Assembly: GCF_026781265.1 (NCBI RefSeq)
Contig: NZ_JAKUVC010000002.1
Span: forward strand, 248,001-312,000
Length of the DNA: 64,000 nucleotides
Reading direction: 5' to 3'
From: Streptococcus sanguinis
Lineage (GTDB): Bacteria; Bacillota; Bacilli; Lactobacillales; Streptococcaceae
The translations under genes were made by a program, and so were the position numbers. This document shows positions 41,228 to 50,242 of the stretch, one piece after another (the first letter of the stretch is position 1; each line of letters opens with the position of its first letter). The notes beneath the pieces are model-generated. The model was given only the letters and a program-made list of their open reading frames with translations. It ran no database searches and was not told the DNA's origin.

Positions 41228-41256
41228 AGTATATCATCTCCTGTGAGCGTTTACAA
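41228..41256 (-). promoter_or_regulatory. nox promoter
   Basis: On the minus strand, TTGTAA (41251-41256) and TATACT (41228-41233) have a 17-bp spacer. Confidence 0.75.
41242..41255. promoter_or_regulatory. CcpA cre site in the nox promoter
   Basis: TGTGAGCGTTTACA fits the cre pattern TGWNANCGNTNWCA at every position. It lies between the nox -35 and -10, a place where binding would repress. Confidence 0.7.
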
Positions 41257-41381
41257 GAAATTTGCTCGAAATTTTCAAAAATTCTTAGACCACCTAAAAA
41301 GCTGTAGCACTGCAGTCTAAATACCTCAGAAAAACTACCTTTTCCAAAGTTTCATTTTCTGAAAATATAACAATTTTAAGA

Positions 41382-41410
41382 TTGTGAAACCGGTATCTTT
41401 TTGATATAAT
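41382..41410 (+). promoter_or_regulatory. apbE promoter
   Basis: TTGTGA (41382-41387), a 17-bp spacer and TATAAT (41405-41410) lie 39 bp before the GTG start. Confidence 0.75.
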
Positions 41411-41448
41411 AAGGCTAGAGAGGTTGATTTTAGAAAGGTTGTGATAAT

Positions 41449-42384
41449 GTGGACTTCGCTTCTCGCTCGCTTCATTTGATGGGGAGTACAATTTGCATCT
41501 CTCTCTATCATGAGCGAGCGGAAATACTCTTAGATGAGGCGGTCCAACTGCTTCATTTCTATAAAAATCGCTTCAGTGCCAATGATGAAGACTCTGAACT
41601 TATGACTATCAACCATCTGGCAGGAATTAAAAGTGTCTCAGTTCATCCAGAGCTTTTTGAGCTGATTGAGCTGGGAAAATATCACAGCCTAGCAGAAGGC
41701 AGCCACTTAAATATCACGATTGGCCCTCTCGTCCAGACCTGGCGGATAGGATTTTCAGACGCTCATCTCCCAAGTACGGAGGAGATTCAGCAAGCTATGA
41801 GCTTGACCGACCCAAACTTGCTTGAGCTGAATCCAGAAGACCGCAGTGTCTTTTTGGCTAAGAAAGGCATGAAGTTGGATCTAGGCGCCTTGGCTAAAGG
41901 CTATATCGCTGATAAAATTAAGGACTATTTGCTGAGCCAGGGAGTGACTTCTGCTCTTATCAATCTCGGTGGCAATGTTCTGACGATTGGGAAAAATGCA
42001 GCCAGCCAGCGTTCCTGGCGAATTGGCATCCAAAATCCCAAGCTGTTACGCGGCAATCACTCAGCTATACTAGCCGTCACCAATCAGTCAGTGGTTACAT
42101 CAGGAATCTACGAGCGAACCCTTACAGTGGATGGACAAAACTACCATCACATTCTGAATCGCAAAACAGGTTATCCAATCGAAAATCAATTGGCTAGTCT
42201 GACCATTGTTTCAGACAAGTCGGTAGATGGCGAAATCTGGACAACTCGCCTATTTGGTGAAAGTCCGACATCAATTCTGTCCCAGATTGAAGAGCAAACA
42301 GGGATTGAAGCCTTGATTATCACCCAAGACAGTCAGCTCTTCTGCAGCTCAGGACTTTTAGAGCAGATAATTCCTGCTTCTTAA
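41449..42384 (+). CDS. apbE: FAD:protein FMN transferase (ApbE)
   Basis: ApbE attaches FMN from FAD through a phosphoester bond to a Thr or Ser of target proteins. The 311-residue protein has the family blocks RFSANDEDSELM, IGPLVQTWRIGF, KKGMKLDLGALAKGYIAD and NLGGNVLTIG. The Mg-binding C-terminal block is TSGIYERT. There is no signal peptide or lipobox, so it is a cytoplasmic form. The start is GTG at 41449, in frame with the usual N-terminus. The two flavin reductases downstream, one with candidate flavinylation motifs, are its likely partners. Confidence 0.93.
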   Translation: MDFASRSLHLMGSTICISLYHERAEILLDEAVQLLHFYKNRFSANDEDSELMTINHLAGIKSVSVHPELFELIELGKYHSLAEGSHLNITIGPLVQTWRIGFSDAHLPSTEEIQQAMSLTDPNLLELNPEDRSVFLAKKGMKLDLGALAKGYIADKIKDYLLSQGVTSALINLGGNVLTIGKNAASQRSWRIGIQNPKLLRGNHSAILAVTNQSVVTSGIYERTLTVDGQNYHHILNRKTGYPIENQLASLTIVSDKSVDGEIWTTRLFGESPTSILSQIEEQTGIEALIITQDSQLFCSSGLLEQIIPAS

Positions 42385-42553
42385 TTCTTAAAAGTGATAA
42401 CTTTGTTGCCACACCAAGCGGCACCTCTATCACCCTATCTTTTATAAACATGTCATTAAAAAACGCTCTCTCTTTCTTCTAGGTTTTACTTGCCTTAAGA
42501 AAAATAAATGCACACACGAGGGCTCTGTATCTTAATTTCAGAAAGGAAATTTC

Positions 42554-43159
42554 ATGTTAAAACTTATTGCAATTGTTGGAACAAATTCTAACCGTTCTAC
42601 AAACCGGCAACTTCTTCAATATATGTCTAAGCACTTTGCTGATAAGGCTGAAATCGAGCTAGTAGAGATTAAAGATATCCCAATGTTTAATAAACCTGCT
42701 GACAGAAATGTCCCTGAGTTGGTATCAGAAATTGCTGAAAAAATCGATGCAGCGGATGGCGTAGTTATCGGCACACCTGAATACGACCATTCTATCCCAG
42801 CTGTGCTCATGAACGCCCTAGCTTGGCTTTCTTACGGAATCTATCCACTGCTGAACAAGCCGGTCATGATTACTGGTGCTTCTTATGGTACACTTGGCTC
42901 CTCTCGTGCCCAATTGCAGCTCCGTCAAATTTTGAACGCTCCAGAAATCAAGGCAACTGTTCTTCCAGATGAGTTCTTGCTTTCACATTCTCTTCAAGCT
43001 TTTGACCAAAGCGGAGACTTGGTAGATCTTGACGTTGTCAAAAAATTGGATGCTATCTTTGATGACTTCCGTATCTTTGTCAAAATCACTGAAAAATTGC
43101 GCAATGCACAAGAATTGCTTCGCAAAGATGCTGAAGAATTTAACTGGGAAAAATTGTAA
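42554..43159 (+). CDS. NADPH-dependent FMN reductase family flavoprotein
   Basis: A 201-residue flavodoxin-like reductase. It starts LIAIVGTNSNRSTNR (FMN phosphate loop), continues with GVVIGTPEYDHSIPAVLMNALAWLS (the GTPEY flavin loop) and lacks membrane segments. It probably reduces flavins or quinones with NAD(P)H. It is 17 bp before a longer paralogue with the same N-terminal domain. AAAGGAAA precedes the ATG. Confidence 0.88.
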   Translation: MLKLIAIVGTNSNRSTNRQLLQYMSKHFADKAEIELVEIKDIPMFNKPADRNVPELVSEIAEKIDAADGVVIGTPEYDHSIPAVLMNALAWLSYGIYPLLNKPVMITGASYGTLGSSRAQLQLRQILNAPEIKATVLPDEFLLSHSLQAFDQSGDLVDLDVVKKLDAIFDDFRIFVKITEKLRNAQELLRKDAEEFNWEKL

Positions 43160-43176
43160 GATAGGAGACTGAAAGA

Positions 43177-44421
43177 ATGAAATTTGTTGGAATTGTAGGA
43201 TCAAACTACGAACAATCATATAACCGAAAATTATTGGAATTCATCCGTCGTCAGTTCAAAATAAAATTTGAATTGGAAGTCTTAGAAATAGATGAAGTCC
43301 CAATGTTTAACCAGGATGAAAAATGGAATGAAAGCTTCCAATTGCGTTATTTGTATAACAAAATCACACGTGCGGACGGTGTCATCATCGCAACCCCTGA
43401 GCACAATCATACTATCAGTGCTCCTTTGAAGAGTGTCTTAGAATGGCTCTCTTATGAGGTTCATCCTTTCGAAAACAAGCCTGTCATGATTGTCGGTGCT
43501 TCTTACTACGACCAAGGAACTTCTCGTGCTCAAGTTCACCTGCGTAAAATCCTAGACGCTCCTGGTGTCAATGCTTACACTCTTCCAGGCAATGAGTTCT
43601 TGTTGGGCAAAGCCAAGGAAGCTTTTGACAATGATGGCAATATCACCAACGAGGGAACTGTGAATTTCCTTGAAGCATGCTTAGATAACTTTATCAAATA
43701 TGTAGAGGTCGTTTCAAAATTGAAAAAACCAAAACCAATTGAACCTGAAGACTTAGACTGCGGAAAACCAATCGCTACGACAATTACGGAAGTTGATCCA
43801 GATGATCCAGAATGGGTGGAAAAAGTCGCTGAAATCACTGGCGCTGTTTCAGGCGATACTTATGTCAAACTTGACCATGGTATCTTGACCGTTAATCAAA
43901 TTGATATGTTCTTGAAAGCTATGCCATTTGAATTGACATACGCTGACGATAACAACCAATTCCTCTACTACAACAACGCCCACCAAGATCCAGACACCAT
44001 GTTTGCCAAACGTGTGCCACCTCAATCAGGTAGCCGCATGTCAACCGTTCATGGCTCTCTTCCACCAGCTCGGATGAAAAATGTAGAGTGGGTTATCGGA
44101 ACACTTCGCAACGGAAACCAAGAATACGTACGTACAATCGTCCCTGGTTCACCGGCAGGCGTTATCAATACCCACAACTACCAAGCTATGTACTATCCTG
44201 ACGGATCATACGCAGGAATCAATGAAATCGTCTTTAATTTCCAACCATGGCTTGACTGGTACTTAAAAGAAACTGGTCAACGTTTGGTTGGAGGCAGCGG
44301 ACCATTTGCTCCTGCCGGAGGTCATGGAGACGCAGACGCTACTTCTGGTGCTTCTGATGCTGGAGGCGATGGAGGTCATGGAGGCGGAGGAGCCGATGCG
44401 ATATCAGGTGCTAGCGCTTAA
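43177..44421 (+). CDS. Flavin reductase with PAS-like domain and Gly-rich tail bearing two FMNylation-like motifs
   Basis: A 414-residue three-part protein. Residues 1-180 repeat the flavodoxin-like reductase fold of the gene before (IVGSNYEQSYNR, ATPEHNH). Residues about 220-365 resemble the PAS-like domain seen with DUF438 (LTYADDNNQFLYYN, PPQSGSRMSTVHG). The last 45 residues are Gly/Ala/Asp-rich and contain DATSGAS (387-393) and DAISGAS (407-413). Both match the ApbE target pattern D-x-x-(S/T)-(G/S)-A-(S/T). With apbE upstream, covalent FMN on S393 and S413 is likely; that is inference. Confidence 0.85.
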   Translation: MKFVGIVGSNYEQSYNRKLLEFIRRQFKIKFELEVLEIDEVPMFNQDEKWNESFQLRYLYNKITRADGVIIATPEHNHTISAPLKSVLEWLSYEVHPFENKPVMIVGASYYDQGTSRAQVHLRKILDAPGVNAYTLPGNEFLLGKAKEAFDNDGNITNEGTVNFLEACLDNFIKYVEVVSKLKKPKPIEPEDLDCGKPIATTITEVDPDDPEWVEKVAEITGAVSGDTYVKLDHGILTVNQIDMFLKAMPFELTYADDNNQFLYYNNAHQDPDTMFAKRVPPQSGSRMSTVHGSLPPARMKNVEWVIGTLRNGNQEYVRTIVPGSPAGVINTHNYQAMYYPDGSYAGINEIVFNFQPWLDWYLKETGQRLVGGSGPFAPAGGHGDADATSGASDAGGDGGHGGGGADAISGASA

Positions 44422-44435
44422 TTACCTTACAAACT

Positions 44436-44467
44436 AAAAAGAATGGATGATAAGTCCATTCTTTTTT
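44436..44467. terminator. Bidirectional terminator
   Basis: AAAAAGAATGGA (44436-44447) pairs perfectly with TCCATTCTTTTT (44455-44466). It ends both the plus-strand flavin operon and the minus-strand redox cluster. Confidence 0.92.
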
Positions 44468-44470
44468 GCT

Positions 44471-45046
44471 TTATTTCATTTCTTTGAAAGCTGCTTCTGC
44501 ATCAGCATTACTGATAGCTCCAAACTGGATTTTACCGATTTTCCCTTGACTGTCAATGAGGATTTCAGTCGGGATACTGCGGATCTGATAGGCTTGGAAA
44601 ATTTCTCCTGAAGTGTCAAATAGAACTGGTACATCTTTATAACCTTGTTCTTGAAACCATTTTGGAAATTCCTCGACAGATTTCTCTCCTTGGAGGCCTG
44701 GTGCTACAACTGTCAAGATTTCAAAATCACGATCTGTTTTACCAGCTAACTCGACCAATTCCGGCATACTCTTCTTACAAGGTCCACACCAAGAAGCCCA
44801 GAATTTTAGATAAACTTTCTTGCCTTTGTAGTCAGAAAGTTTGACTGTTTTTCCATCCATAGACTGCAAAGTAAAGTCGGGCGCCTCTTGACCGACAGCT
44901 GCTTGGGCGACTATACTTGTCTGAGGGGCCTCACTTGATGAACTGCTGGTTGTAGGCATAGTCATAGGCTTCTCTTCCTGTTCTGAGCAGGCTGCCAAAA
45001 AGGCAACAGCTGACACAGTTGCTAATAATATAACGATTTTTTTCAT
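44471..45046 (-). CDS. TlpA/ResA-like thioredoxin lipoprotein (second copy)
   Basis: A 191-residue surface thioredoxin. The lipobox is FLAAC (Cys20), a Ser-rich linker follows, and the thioredoxin domain carries FWASWCGPCKK. It receives electrons from CcdA, encoded 14 bp upstream, and is expected to reduce MsrAB or other exported proteins. Pneumococcal homologues are Etrx1 and Etrx2. It forms a two-gene unit with the ccdA at 45061. Confidence 0.9.
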   Translation of the reverse strand: MKKIVILLATVSAVAFLAACSEQEEKPMTMPTTSSSSSEAPQTSIVAQAAVGQEAPDFTLQSMDGKTVKLSDYKGKKVYLKFWASWCGPCKKSMPELVELAGKTDRDFEILTVVAPGLQGEKSVEEFPKWFQEQGYKDVPVLFDTSGEIFQAYQIRSIPTEILIDSQGKIGKIQFGAISNADAEAAFKEMK

Positions 45047-45060
45047 ATTTCTTTCTCCTT

Positions 45061-45768
45061 TTATCCAAAAAGTCCAGACAGGGCGTTGAGCTGTCCTAGC
45101 ATCAGCAGAATTCCCATCAGAATAATCAGGGTTCCGCCAATTTTCTTCATCAGGCCCATATAAGGCTTGATTTTATTAAAATACTGCATAACAAAGCTAG
45201 ATGCCAAAGCTAAGATTAAGAAAGGCAGGGCCATTCCCAAAGTGTAAATCAAGGTCAGAATTGCTCCCTGAAAAGCACCATTCCCACCCGAAGCTGCTAA
45301 GGCTAAAACTGAGCTGAGAATGGGACCAATACAAGGAGTCCAGCCAAAGCTAAAGGTAATCCCCAGTAAAAATGCAGACCAAAAATGATGCTTCTGGCCG
45401 TTCTTTTTGAAAGTCAAGCTCTTTTGAATCTGTAACTGGCGAATATTAATAAGCTCCATCTGATGCAGACCTAGCAGAATGATGAGGCCGCCCATCACAT
45501 AACGAAAGGTCGGACTGTAAATAATAGTTCCTAAAAAGCCAGCTCCAAAGCCTAGCAAAAAGAAGACTGTTGAGATGCCCGCAATGAAAAAGAGCGTTCT
45601 AACCATGCCCTGCCAAGCAAGCTCCCGGCCAAATACTTTCAGGGTCTTGACCTCCTTGTCATCCAATAAAATGCCAATATAAACCGGCAACAAAGGAAAA
45701 ATACAAGGGGAAAAGAAGGACAAAATACCAGCTAAAAAAACTGAAACAAAAAACAAAGGTGCTTCCAT
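45061..45768 (-). CDS. ccdA: CcdA-type thiol-disulfide transporter (second copy)
   Basis: A 235-residue membrane protein of six helices that moves reducing equivalents from cytoplasmic thioredoxin to extracytoplasmic thioredoxins. Its redox cysteines are in FFSPCIFPLLPVY and GWTPCIGP. It is very like the copy at 50591-51301. A near-palindrome overlaps the -10 of its promoter region. Confidence 0.92.
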   Translation of the reverse strand: MEAPLFFVSVFLAGILSFFSPCIFPLLPVYIGILLDDKEVKTLKVFGRELAWQGMVRTLFFIAGISTVFFLLGFGAGFLGTIIYSPTFRYVMGGLIILLGLHQMELINIRQLQIQKSLTFKKNGQKHHFWSAFLLGITFSFGWTPCIGPILSSVLALAASGGNGAFQGAILTLIYTLGMALPFLILALASSFVMQYFNKIKPYMGLMKKIGGTLIILMGILLMLGQLNALSGLFG

Positions 45769-45801
45769 TTTCTCTCCTCTAACTACTTACGTAGAATATA
45801 C

Positions 45802-45825
45802 ATTCACTTATCATTATAAATGAAT
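45802..45825. promoter_or_regulatory. Near-perfect 24-bp palindrome over the second ccdA promoter
   Basis: Arms ATTCACTTAT (45802-45811) and ATAAATGAAT (45816-45825) match in nine of ten positions around CATT. The minus-strand TATAAT of this promoter lies inside. This is a candidate operator; the regulator is unknown. Confidence 0.5.
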
Positions 45826-45942
45826 CTTATAGATTTTTCACAAATCCGCTACGGTAATTTTCTTGCAAACATTGTGTGACTCGGAAAAGAGAAAATTTTG
45901 CTTGATGAAAAGCAAAACCAGTACATTTTTTCAAACAGTAAA

Positions 45943-45967
45943 AAGCCGGAGAAAATCCTACCGGCTT
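45943..45967 (-). terminator. Terminator after the histidine kinase gene
   Basis: AAGCCGG (45943-45949) pairs with CCGGCTT (45961-45967), followed on the minus strand by TTTTTAC. It separates the second ccdA/tlpA pair from the genes upstream. Confidence 0.75.
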
Positions 45968-45990
45968 GAATATTTTAAAACTTAATAGAT

Positions 45991-47694
45991 TTAATCATCT
46001 GTAACTAGCGGTAAATAAAGACTAATCCGAGTGAATTTATCTGGTTCAGAATCGATTTCCATATGGTAGTCATCTCCAAACTGCAATCTTAAGCGTTGAT
46101 CAACATTTTTCAGACCAACCCCACCTAAGCGAAGGAGTGTAACATCCATAGAGGCGTTGAGATCAAAGCCACGGCCGTTATCATAGATAGACAGTATCAG
46201 ATGCCCCTCTTCTTCTGCTGCAGTAACATGAATCATGCCCTGTCTGTCAATTTCCTTGATTCCATGGTAAATGGCATTTTCAACCAAAGGCTGAAGTACC
46301 AGCTTGGGCAGTTTATAATCAGCTATGGATTCATCCTCTTTAATCTCATATTGGAGCTTGTCACCATAGCGCTGCTTCTGGATAAAGAGATACTGACGAA
46401 CGTGATCAATCTCATCTCTAAGAGCAATCTGTTCGTGTCCTTGATTGAGCGCCAAGCGGAAATACTGAGCAAGTGACTTTGTTACCTCAACAACACGCTT
46501 GCTGTCGTTAAACTCAGCCATCCAGACAATCGTATCTAAGGTATTATAAAGGAAATGAGGGTTGATTTGAGCTGAGAGAGCTCGGAGCTCATAGCGGCGG
46601 ACATTTTGTTCTTCAGTCTTGACAGCTTCCATTAGTTGTTCAATTTGGTCCAACATTTTATTGAATTGCTGAGCCAAGTCAACCAACTCTGGAGAACCCT
46701 TTGCTTCCGCTCGCAAATTTGAGTCACCTGCCCCAATTTTTAGAATAACAGCCTGTAGATTCTGCAGAGGCTTAATCCACAAACGTAGGACAAACCAAAT
46801 ACCAGTCAAACACATCAGGAGTGCTAAAACACCCATTCCCACAAATGAATAAAGCATCTGTGACTGAAGCATCTGTAATTGCTCTAAAGAAGCAACGCCA
46901 ATTAAAGTCCAGTCGCTGTCCGCAATATCAATCTGGTAGACAAAAGCATGTTTCTGGTCTGCATAACCGTCCTTGACCGAGATATAGGGCTGCATAGCTT
47001 TCATTTCCTGACTGGAGGAATAAACACTCTTCTTTGGATGATAGACAAATTCATGCTGGCTATTGACAATAAAACTGAAGCCCTTCTTCCCAAGCTGAAG
47101 CCGATCCAGATAGGCTTTGAGACTGTTATAGCCGATATCCAGACGCAAAACACCGAGATTCTGCCCTGCTTCATCCACCACTTCCTGAGTGACAGAAACA
47201 ACCCACTTCTCCTTCTCAGATGACAGAGACTCTTTGCGAGCAGGAGTCAAGACAGGCATGGCTCTAGTATGGACAGCTTCCTGATACCATTTTTCATTCA
47301 TCATATCAGAGGATGTCTGCATACTGATTTGAGAATCTGTCGAGACCACGCGCCCGTCCTTGGTAACCAATACTGCCGACACCAAATCCGGATCTGTCTC
47401 AATGATGGTTTTCATCAAAGACTGAACTTCCGTTTCGCTGCTTTCTTGATTCTGAGCAAATTTACGAATCGTTTCTTCCTTGCTCAGTGTGGAGGTAGTT
47501 TGTTTTAATTTCTGCAAATAGGAAGCAATGAACTGCCCACTTTGCTCCATGCTATTACGCGTCGTCCGCTCTGTCAGCTGTCGAATAGTCCCCGAGCTAG
47601 TCTGATAGTAAAGACTCCCAACAAATCCCAAGAGTAAAAGAACCAGCAGAAAAATATAGACAATCAACTGGATAAGAAGCGGATATCGTTTCAT
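45991..47694 (-). CDS. YesM-type sensor histidine kinase (TCS09/ZmpS-like)
   Basis: A 567-residue kinase. A membrane helix (about 9-30) is followed by a large extracytoplasmic Cache-like sensor domain (about 35-280), a second helix, HAMP (about 300-355), and a His-kinase domain. The phosphohistidine is in AQINPHFLYNTLDTIVW and the ATPase N box in LVENAIYHGI. The layout matches the pneumococcal TCS09 kinase, whose genes also lie by msrAB. The signal is unknown. It overlaps the regulator gene by four bases. Confidence 0.88.
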   Translation of the reverse strand: MKRYPLLIQLIVYIFLLVLLLLGFVGSLYYQTSSGTIRQLTERTTRNSMEQSGQFIASYLQKLKQTTSTLSKEETIRKFAQNQESSETEVQSLMKTIIETDPDLVSAVLVTKDGRVVSTDSQISMQTSSDMMNEKWYQEAVHTRAMPVLTPARKESLSSEKEKWVVSVTQEVVDEAGQNLGVLRLDIGYNSLKAYLDRLQLGKKGFSFIVNSQHEFVYHPKKSVYSSSQEMKAMQPYISVKDGYADQKHAFVYQIDIADSDWTLIGVASLEQLQMLQSQMLYSFVGMGVLALLMCLTGIWFVLRLWIKPLQNLQAVILKIGAGDSNLRAEAKGSPELVDLAQQFNKMLDQIEQLMEAVKTEEQNVRRYELRALSAQINPHFLYNTLDTIVWMAEFNDSKRVVEVTKSLAQYFRLALNQGHEQIALRDEIDHVRQYLFIQKQRYGDKLQYEIKEDESIADYKLPKLVLQPLVENAIYHGIKEIDRQGMIHVTAAEEEGHLILSIYDNGRGFDLNASMDVTLLRLGGVGLKNVDQRLRLQFGDDYHMEIDSEPDKFTRISLYLPLVTDD

Positions 47695-48425
47695 TTCTCC
47701 TCTCCTTTTTTAAACTGCCGAGGTGTCAGCCCGACCACCTGCTTGAAGCGCTGAGAAAAATAGTTCATATCTTCAAAACCTACCTGCTCTGCTATTTCAT
47801 AAATCTTCAAATCTGTAGTTAAGAGTAAGAGTTTGGCTTTTTTCATCCGCTCTTGAATCAGATAATCTTGAAAGGGCAAGCCTAGTTCTTTTTTTATGAG
47901 AACACTTAGGTAGGACGGACTAAACCCCAATTGGAAAGCCAAACTTTTCAGGCTTAATTCTGAATCAGCTAGACGCGCATGAATCGCCTCTTCCAACTCA
48001 GAGCGTTGCCCTTGATCGACCAAGTTTTGAATCTGGGCTTTTTTGCGTTCCTTATCAAGTTTTGTCTGCACCTTGGCCAACATCTCCTCAACATCATCCT
48101 TGGAAAAGGGCTTAAGAAGATAGTCATCTGCGCCTAGCTTAATGGCGGTTCGAGCATAGTCAAAATCATCATATCCCGTCAGAAAAACGATATGGCAAGT
48201 AGGAACCTGATCTCTGACTAGCTTGGCCAGTTCGAGGCCGTTCATCTGTGGCATATTGATATCGGTTAGCAGGATGTCAGCAGGATTTTCCTGAAATTTC
48301 TGCCAAGCTTCTCTTCCATTTTCAGCCTGGGCAATAACTTGCATACCAAACTGTTCATAGTCTACCAAGGACGCAATTCCCTGTCTTACCAGATACTCAT
48401 CCTCTACAATCATAATTGAATACAC
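47691..48425 (-). CDS. YesN-type AraC-family response regulator (TCS09/ZmpR-like)
   Basis: A 244-residue regulator. A receiver domain (1-120) has the acidic pair in VEDEY, phospho-Asp in ILLTDINMPQMNG and Lys in DYLLKPF. A C-terminal AraC helix-turn-helix pair follows (KIYEIAEQVGFEDMNYFSQRFKQ). I prefer the GTG at 48425, nine bases after AAGGAG. Longer in-frame starts give a non-family N-terminus. It sits 60 bp after msrAB. Confidence 0.88.
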   Translation of the reverse strand: MYSIMIVEDEYLVRQGIASLVDYEQFGMQVIAQAENGREAWQKFQENPADILLTDINMPQMNGLELAKLVRDQVPTCHIVFLTGYDDFDYARTAIKLGADDYLLKPFSKDDVEEMLAKVQTKLDKERKKAQIQNLVDQGQRSELEEAIHARLADSELSLKSLAFQLGFSPSYLSVLIKKELGLPFQDYLIQERMKKAKLLLLTTDLKIYEIAEQVGFEDMNYFSQRFKQVVGLTPRQFKKGEEK

Positions 48426-48484
48426 AAGATTCAACTCCTTATTTATACTGAGTTTATTATAGCAAATTTTCAACCAAAATGCTC

Positions 48485-49594
48485 TTAAACATAATCCAAA
48501 AGATAACCGTAGCCCTTCTCCTCCATCTCAGCTTTTGGAATGAACTTGATTGACAGACTATTGATGCAATAACGCAAGCCGCCCTTGTCCTTAGGACCGT
48601 CTGTGAAAACATGGCCCAGATGTGAATTTCCAACTCGGCTGCGAACTTCCGTTCGTGTCATGTTGAAACTCTTGTCTTCTTTGTAAGTCGCAACATCTGG
48701 ACTGATAGGACGTGTGAAACTCGGCCAACCGCAACCTGAGTCAAACTTATCCTTTGATGAAAAGAGAGGCTCGCCTGTCACTACATCCACGTAGATACCA
48801 GCATCGAACTTATCCCAATAGCGGTTAGAAAAAGCCCGCTCTGTGTCATTCTTTTGTGTGACTGCGTATTCTTCTGGAGAGAGCTTGGACTTAATCTCTT
48901 CATCGCTAGGCTTAGGATAGCGAATAGCTTCAATAACAGGGTAGGCAGCTTGATTGACATCGATATGGCAATATCCATTAGGATTCTTCTTCAGGTAATC
49001 CTGATGATAATCTTCTGCTTTGATAAAGTTTTTCAGAGCTTCTTTTTCAACAGCTAAAGGCTTATCATATTTCTTAGCAATCTCATCAAAGACCTGATTA
49101 ATAGTCTCAAGATCAGCTTCGTCCGTATAATAAACGCCTGTCCGATACTGGGTACCCTGATCATTTCCCTGCTTGTTTTTAGAAGTTGGATCAATAATGC
49201 GGAAATAGTGAAGCAGAATTTCTTTTAGCGAAATTTTCTTGGCATTGTAAGTAATGTGAACAGTCTCAGCATGACCAGTTTGAGAGACCAATTCATACTT
49301 GGTCGTGTCTCCCTTACCATTTGCATAGCCTGATACTGCATCAAGTACACCTGGCACGCGAGAAAAGTACTCTTCTACTCCCCAGAAACAGCCGCCAGCC
49401 AGATAAATTTCCCGCTTATCCTCTTCCTTGACATCTTCTTGCTTTTGTTTGGCTACTGCTTCTGTCTTGCTCATAGAGGCTTTCTTGATCTGTTCAGGAG
49501 ATGATTGCTTACCATTCCCCGCAATCACATAGACCAGTCCAAAGCAGACAAGCAAACCAAGCATAACCAGAAGAATTTTCCATTTGCCTTCCAT
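48485..49594 (-). CDS. msrAB: Membrane-anchored methionine sulfoxide reductase MsrAB
   Basis: A 369-residue fusion that repairs oxidised methionine in exported proteins. An N-terminal anchor helix (8-25, [19 protein letters not shown]) is followed by MsrA with catalytic Cys69 in GGCFWG. MsrB follows from about residue 215, with [18 protein letters not shown] and the catalytic Cys in [10 protein letters not shown] prefer the ATG at 49594, eight bases after AAGGAG. The ATG at 49600 is only two bases from it. The neighbouring TlpA proteins are its expected reductants. Confidence 0.95.
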   Translation of the reverse strand: MEGKWKILLVMLGLLVCFGLVYVIAGNGKQSSPEQIKKASMSKTEAVAKQKQEDVKEEDKREIYLAGGCFWGVEEYFSRVPGVLDAVSGYANGKGDTTKYELVSQTGHAETVHITYNAKKISLKEILLHYFRIIDPTSKNKQGNDQGTQYRTGVYYTDEADLETINQVFDEIAKKYDKPLAVEKEALKNFIKAEDYHQDYLKKNPNGYCHIDVNQAAYPVIEAIRYPKPSDEEIKSKLSPEEYAVTQKNDTERAFSNRYWDKFDAGIYVDVVTGEPLFSSKDKFDSGCGWPSFTRPISPDVATYKEDKSFNMTRTEVRSRVGNSHLGHVFTDGPKDKGGLRYCINSLSIKFIPKAEMEEKGYGYLLDYV

Positions 49595-49609
49595 GTTCAT
49601 TGCTCCTTT

Positions 49610-50173
49610 CTACTTGATTTCTTTCAATGTTTTCTCAATATCTTCCTTGCTCATGTAGCCAATATGTGTCTTGGCAAGAGAACCGTCGCTTCCTACGAAT
49701 AGAGCAGATGGATAAGAGCGAATACCGTATTCTTTCAGCAATTCACCCTTGGTGTCCATGAGAACTGGGAAGTCTTTATAATCCAAAGATTTGTACCATT
49801 CCTTGAAATCATCGGCAGACTTTTCTCCATTAAAAGTCGGAGACACCACCGACAGGACAACATAATCTTTTCCTGACTGCTCCTTAGCCAAATCATTAGT
49901 ATCTCCAAGTGTAGATAGACAGATAGAGCACCAAGAAGCCCAAAACTTAAGATATACTTTCTTGCCTTTGAAATCAGACAGCTTGTAGGTCTTGCCATCT
50001 ACTCCTTGCAGACTAAAGTCCTTGGCCATCTTGGTAGATTGCTCAGAATCAGCTTTTGTTTGCATATTGCTTTTATCACTTTTAGAAACTTCCGAGTTCA
50101 TTTTCTGATTTGAACAGGCCCCAAATAAGCCGACACAAAGCAGACTGACAGTCAATATCGATAACTTCTTCAT
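49610..50173 (-). CDS. TlpA/ResA-like thioredoxin lipoprotein (first copy)
   Basis: A 187-residue lipoprotein with lipobox LFGAC (Cys20), a charged Ser/Lys linker and a thioredoxin domain. Its redox motif is FWASWCSICLS, CSIC instead of the CGPC of the other copy. It is likely reduced by the CcdA at 50591 and passes electrons to MsrAB, which starts 15 bp downstream. An in-frame TTG at 50191 lies in the ribosome site and is rejected. Confidence 0.9.
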   Translation of the reverse strand: MKKLSILTVSLLCVGLFGACSNQKMNSEVSKSDKSNMQTKADSEQSTKMAKDFSLQGVDGKTYKLSDFKGKKVYLKFWASWCSICLSTLGDTNDLAKEQSGKDYVVLSVVSPTFNGEKSADDFKEWYKSLDYKDFPVLMDTKGELLKEYGIRSYPSALFVGSDGSLAKTHIGYMSKEDIEKTLKEIK

Positions 50174-50242
50174 CGTTTTCTTTCCTTTCAAAATAAGGAG
50201 AAAGCCGGCAAAACTGACGACTTTCTTTCCTATGGGGAATTC

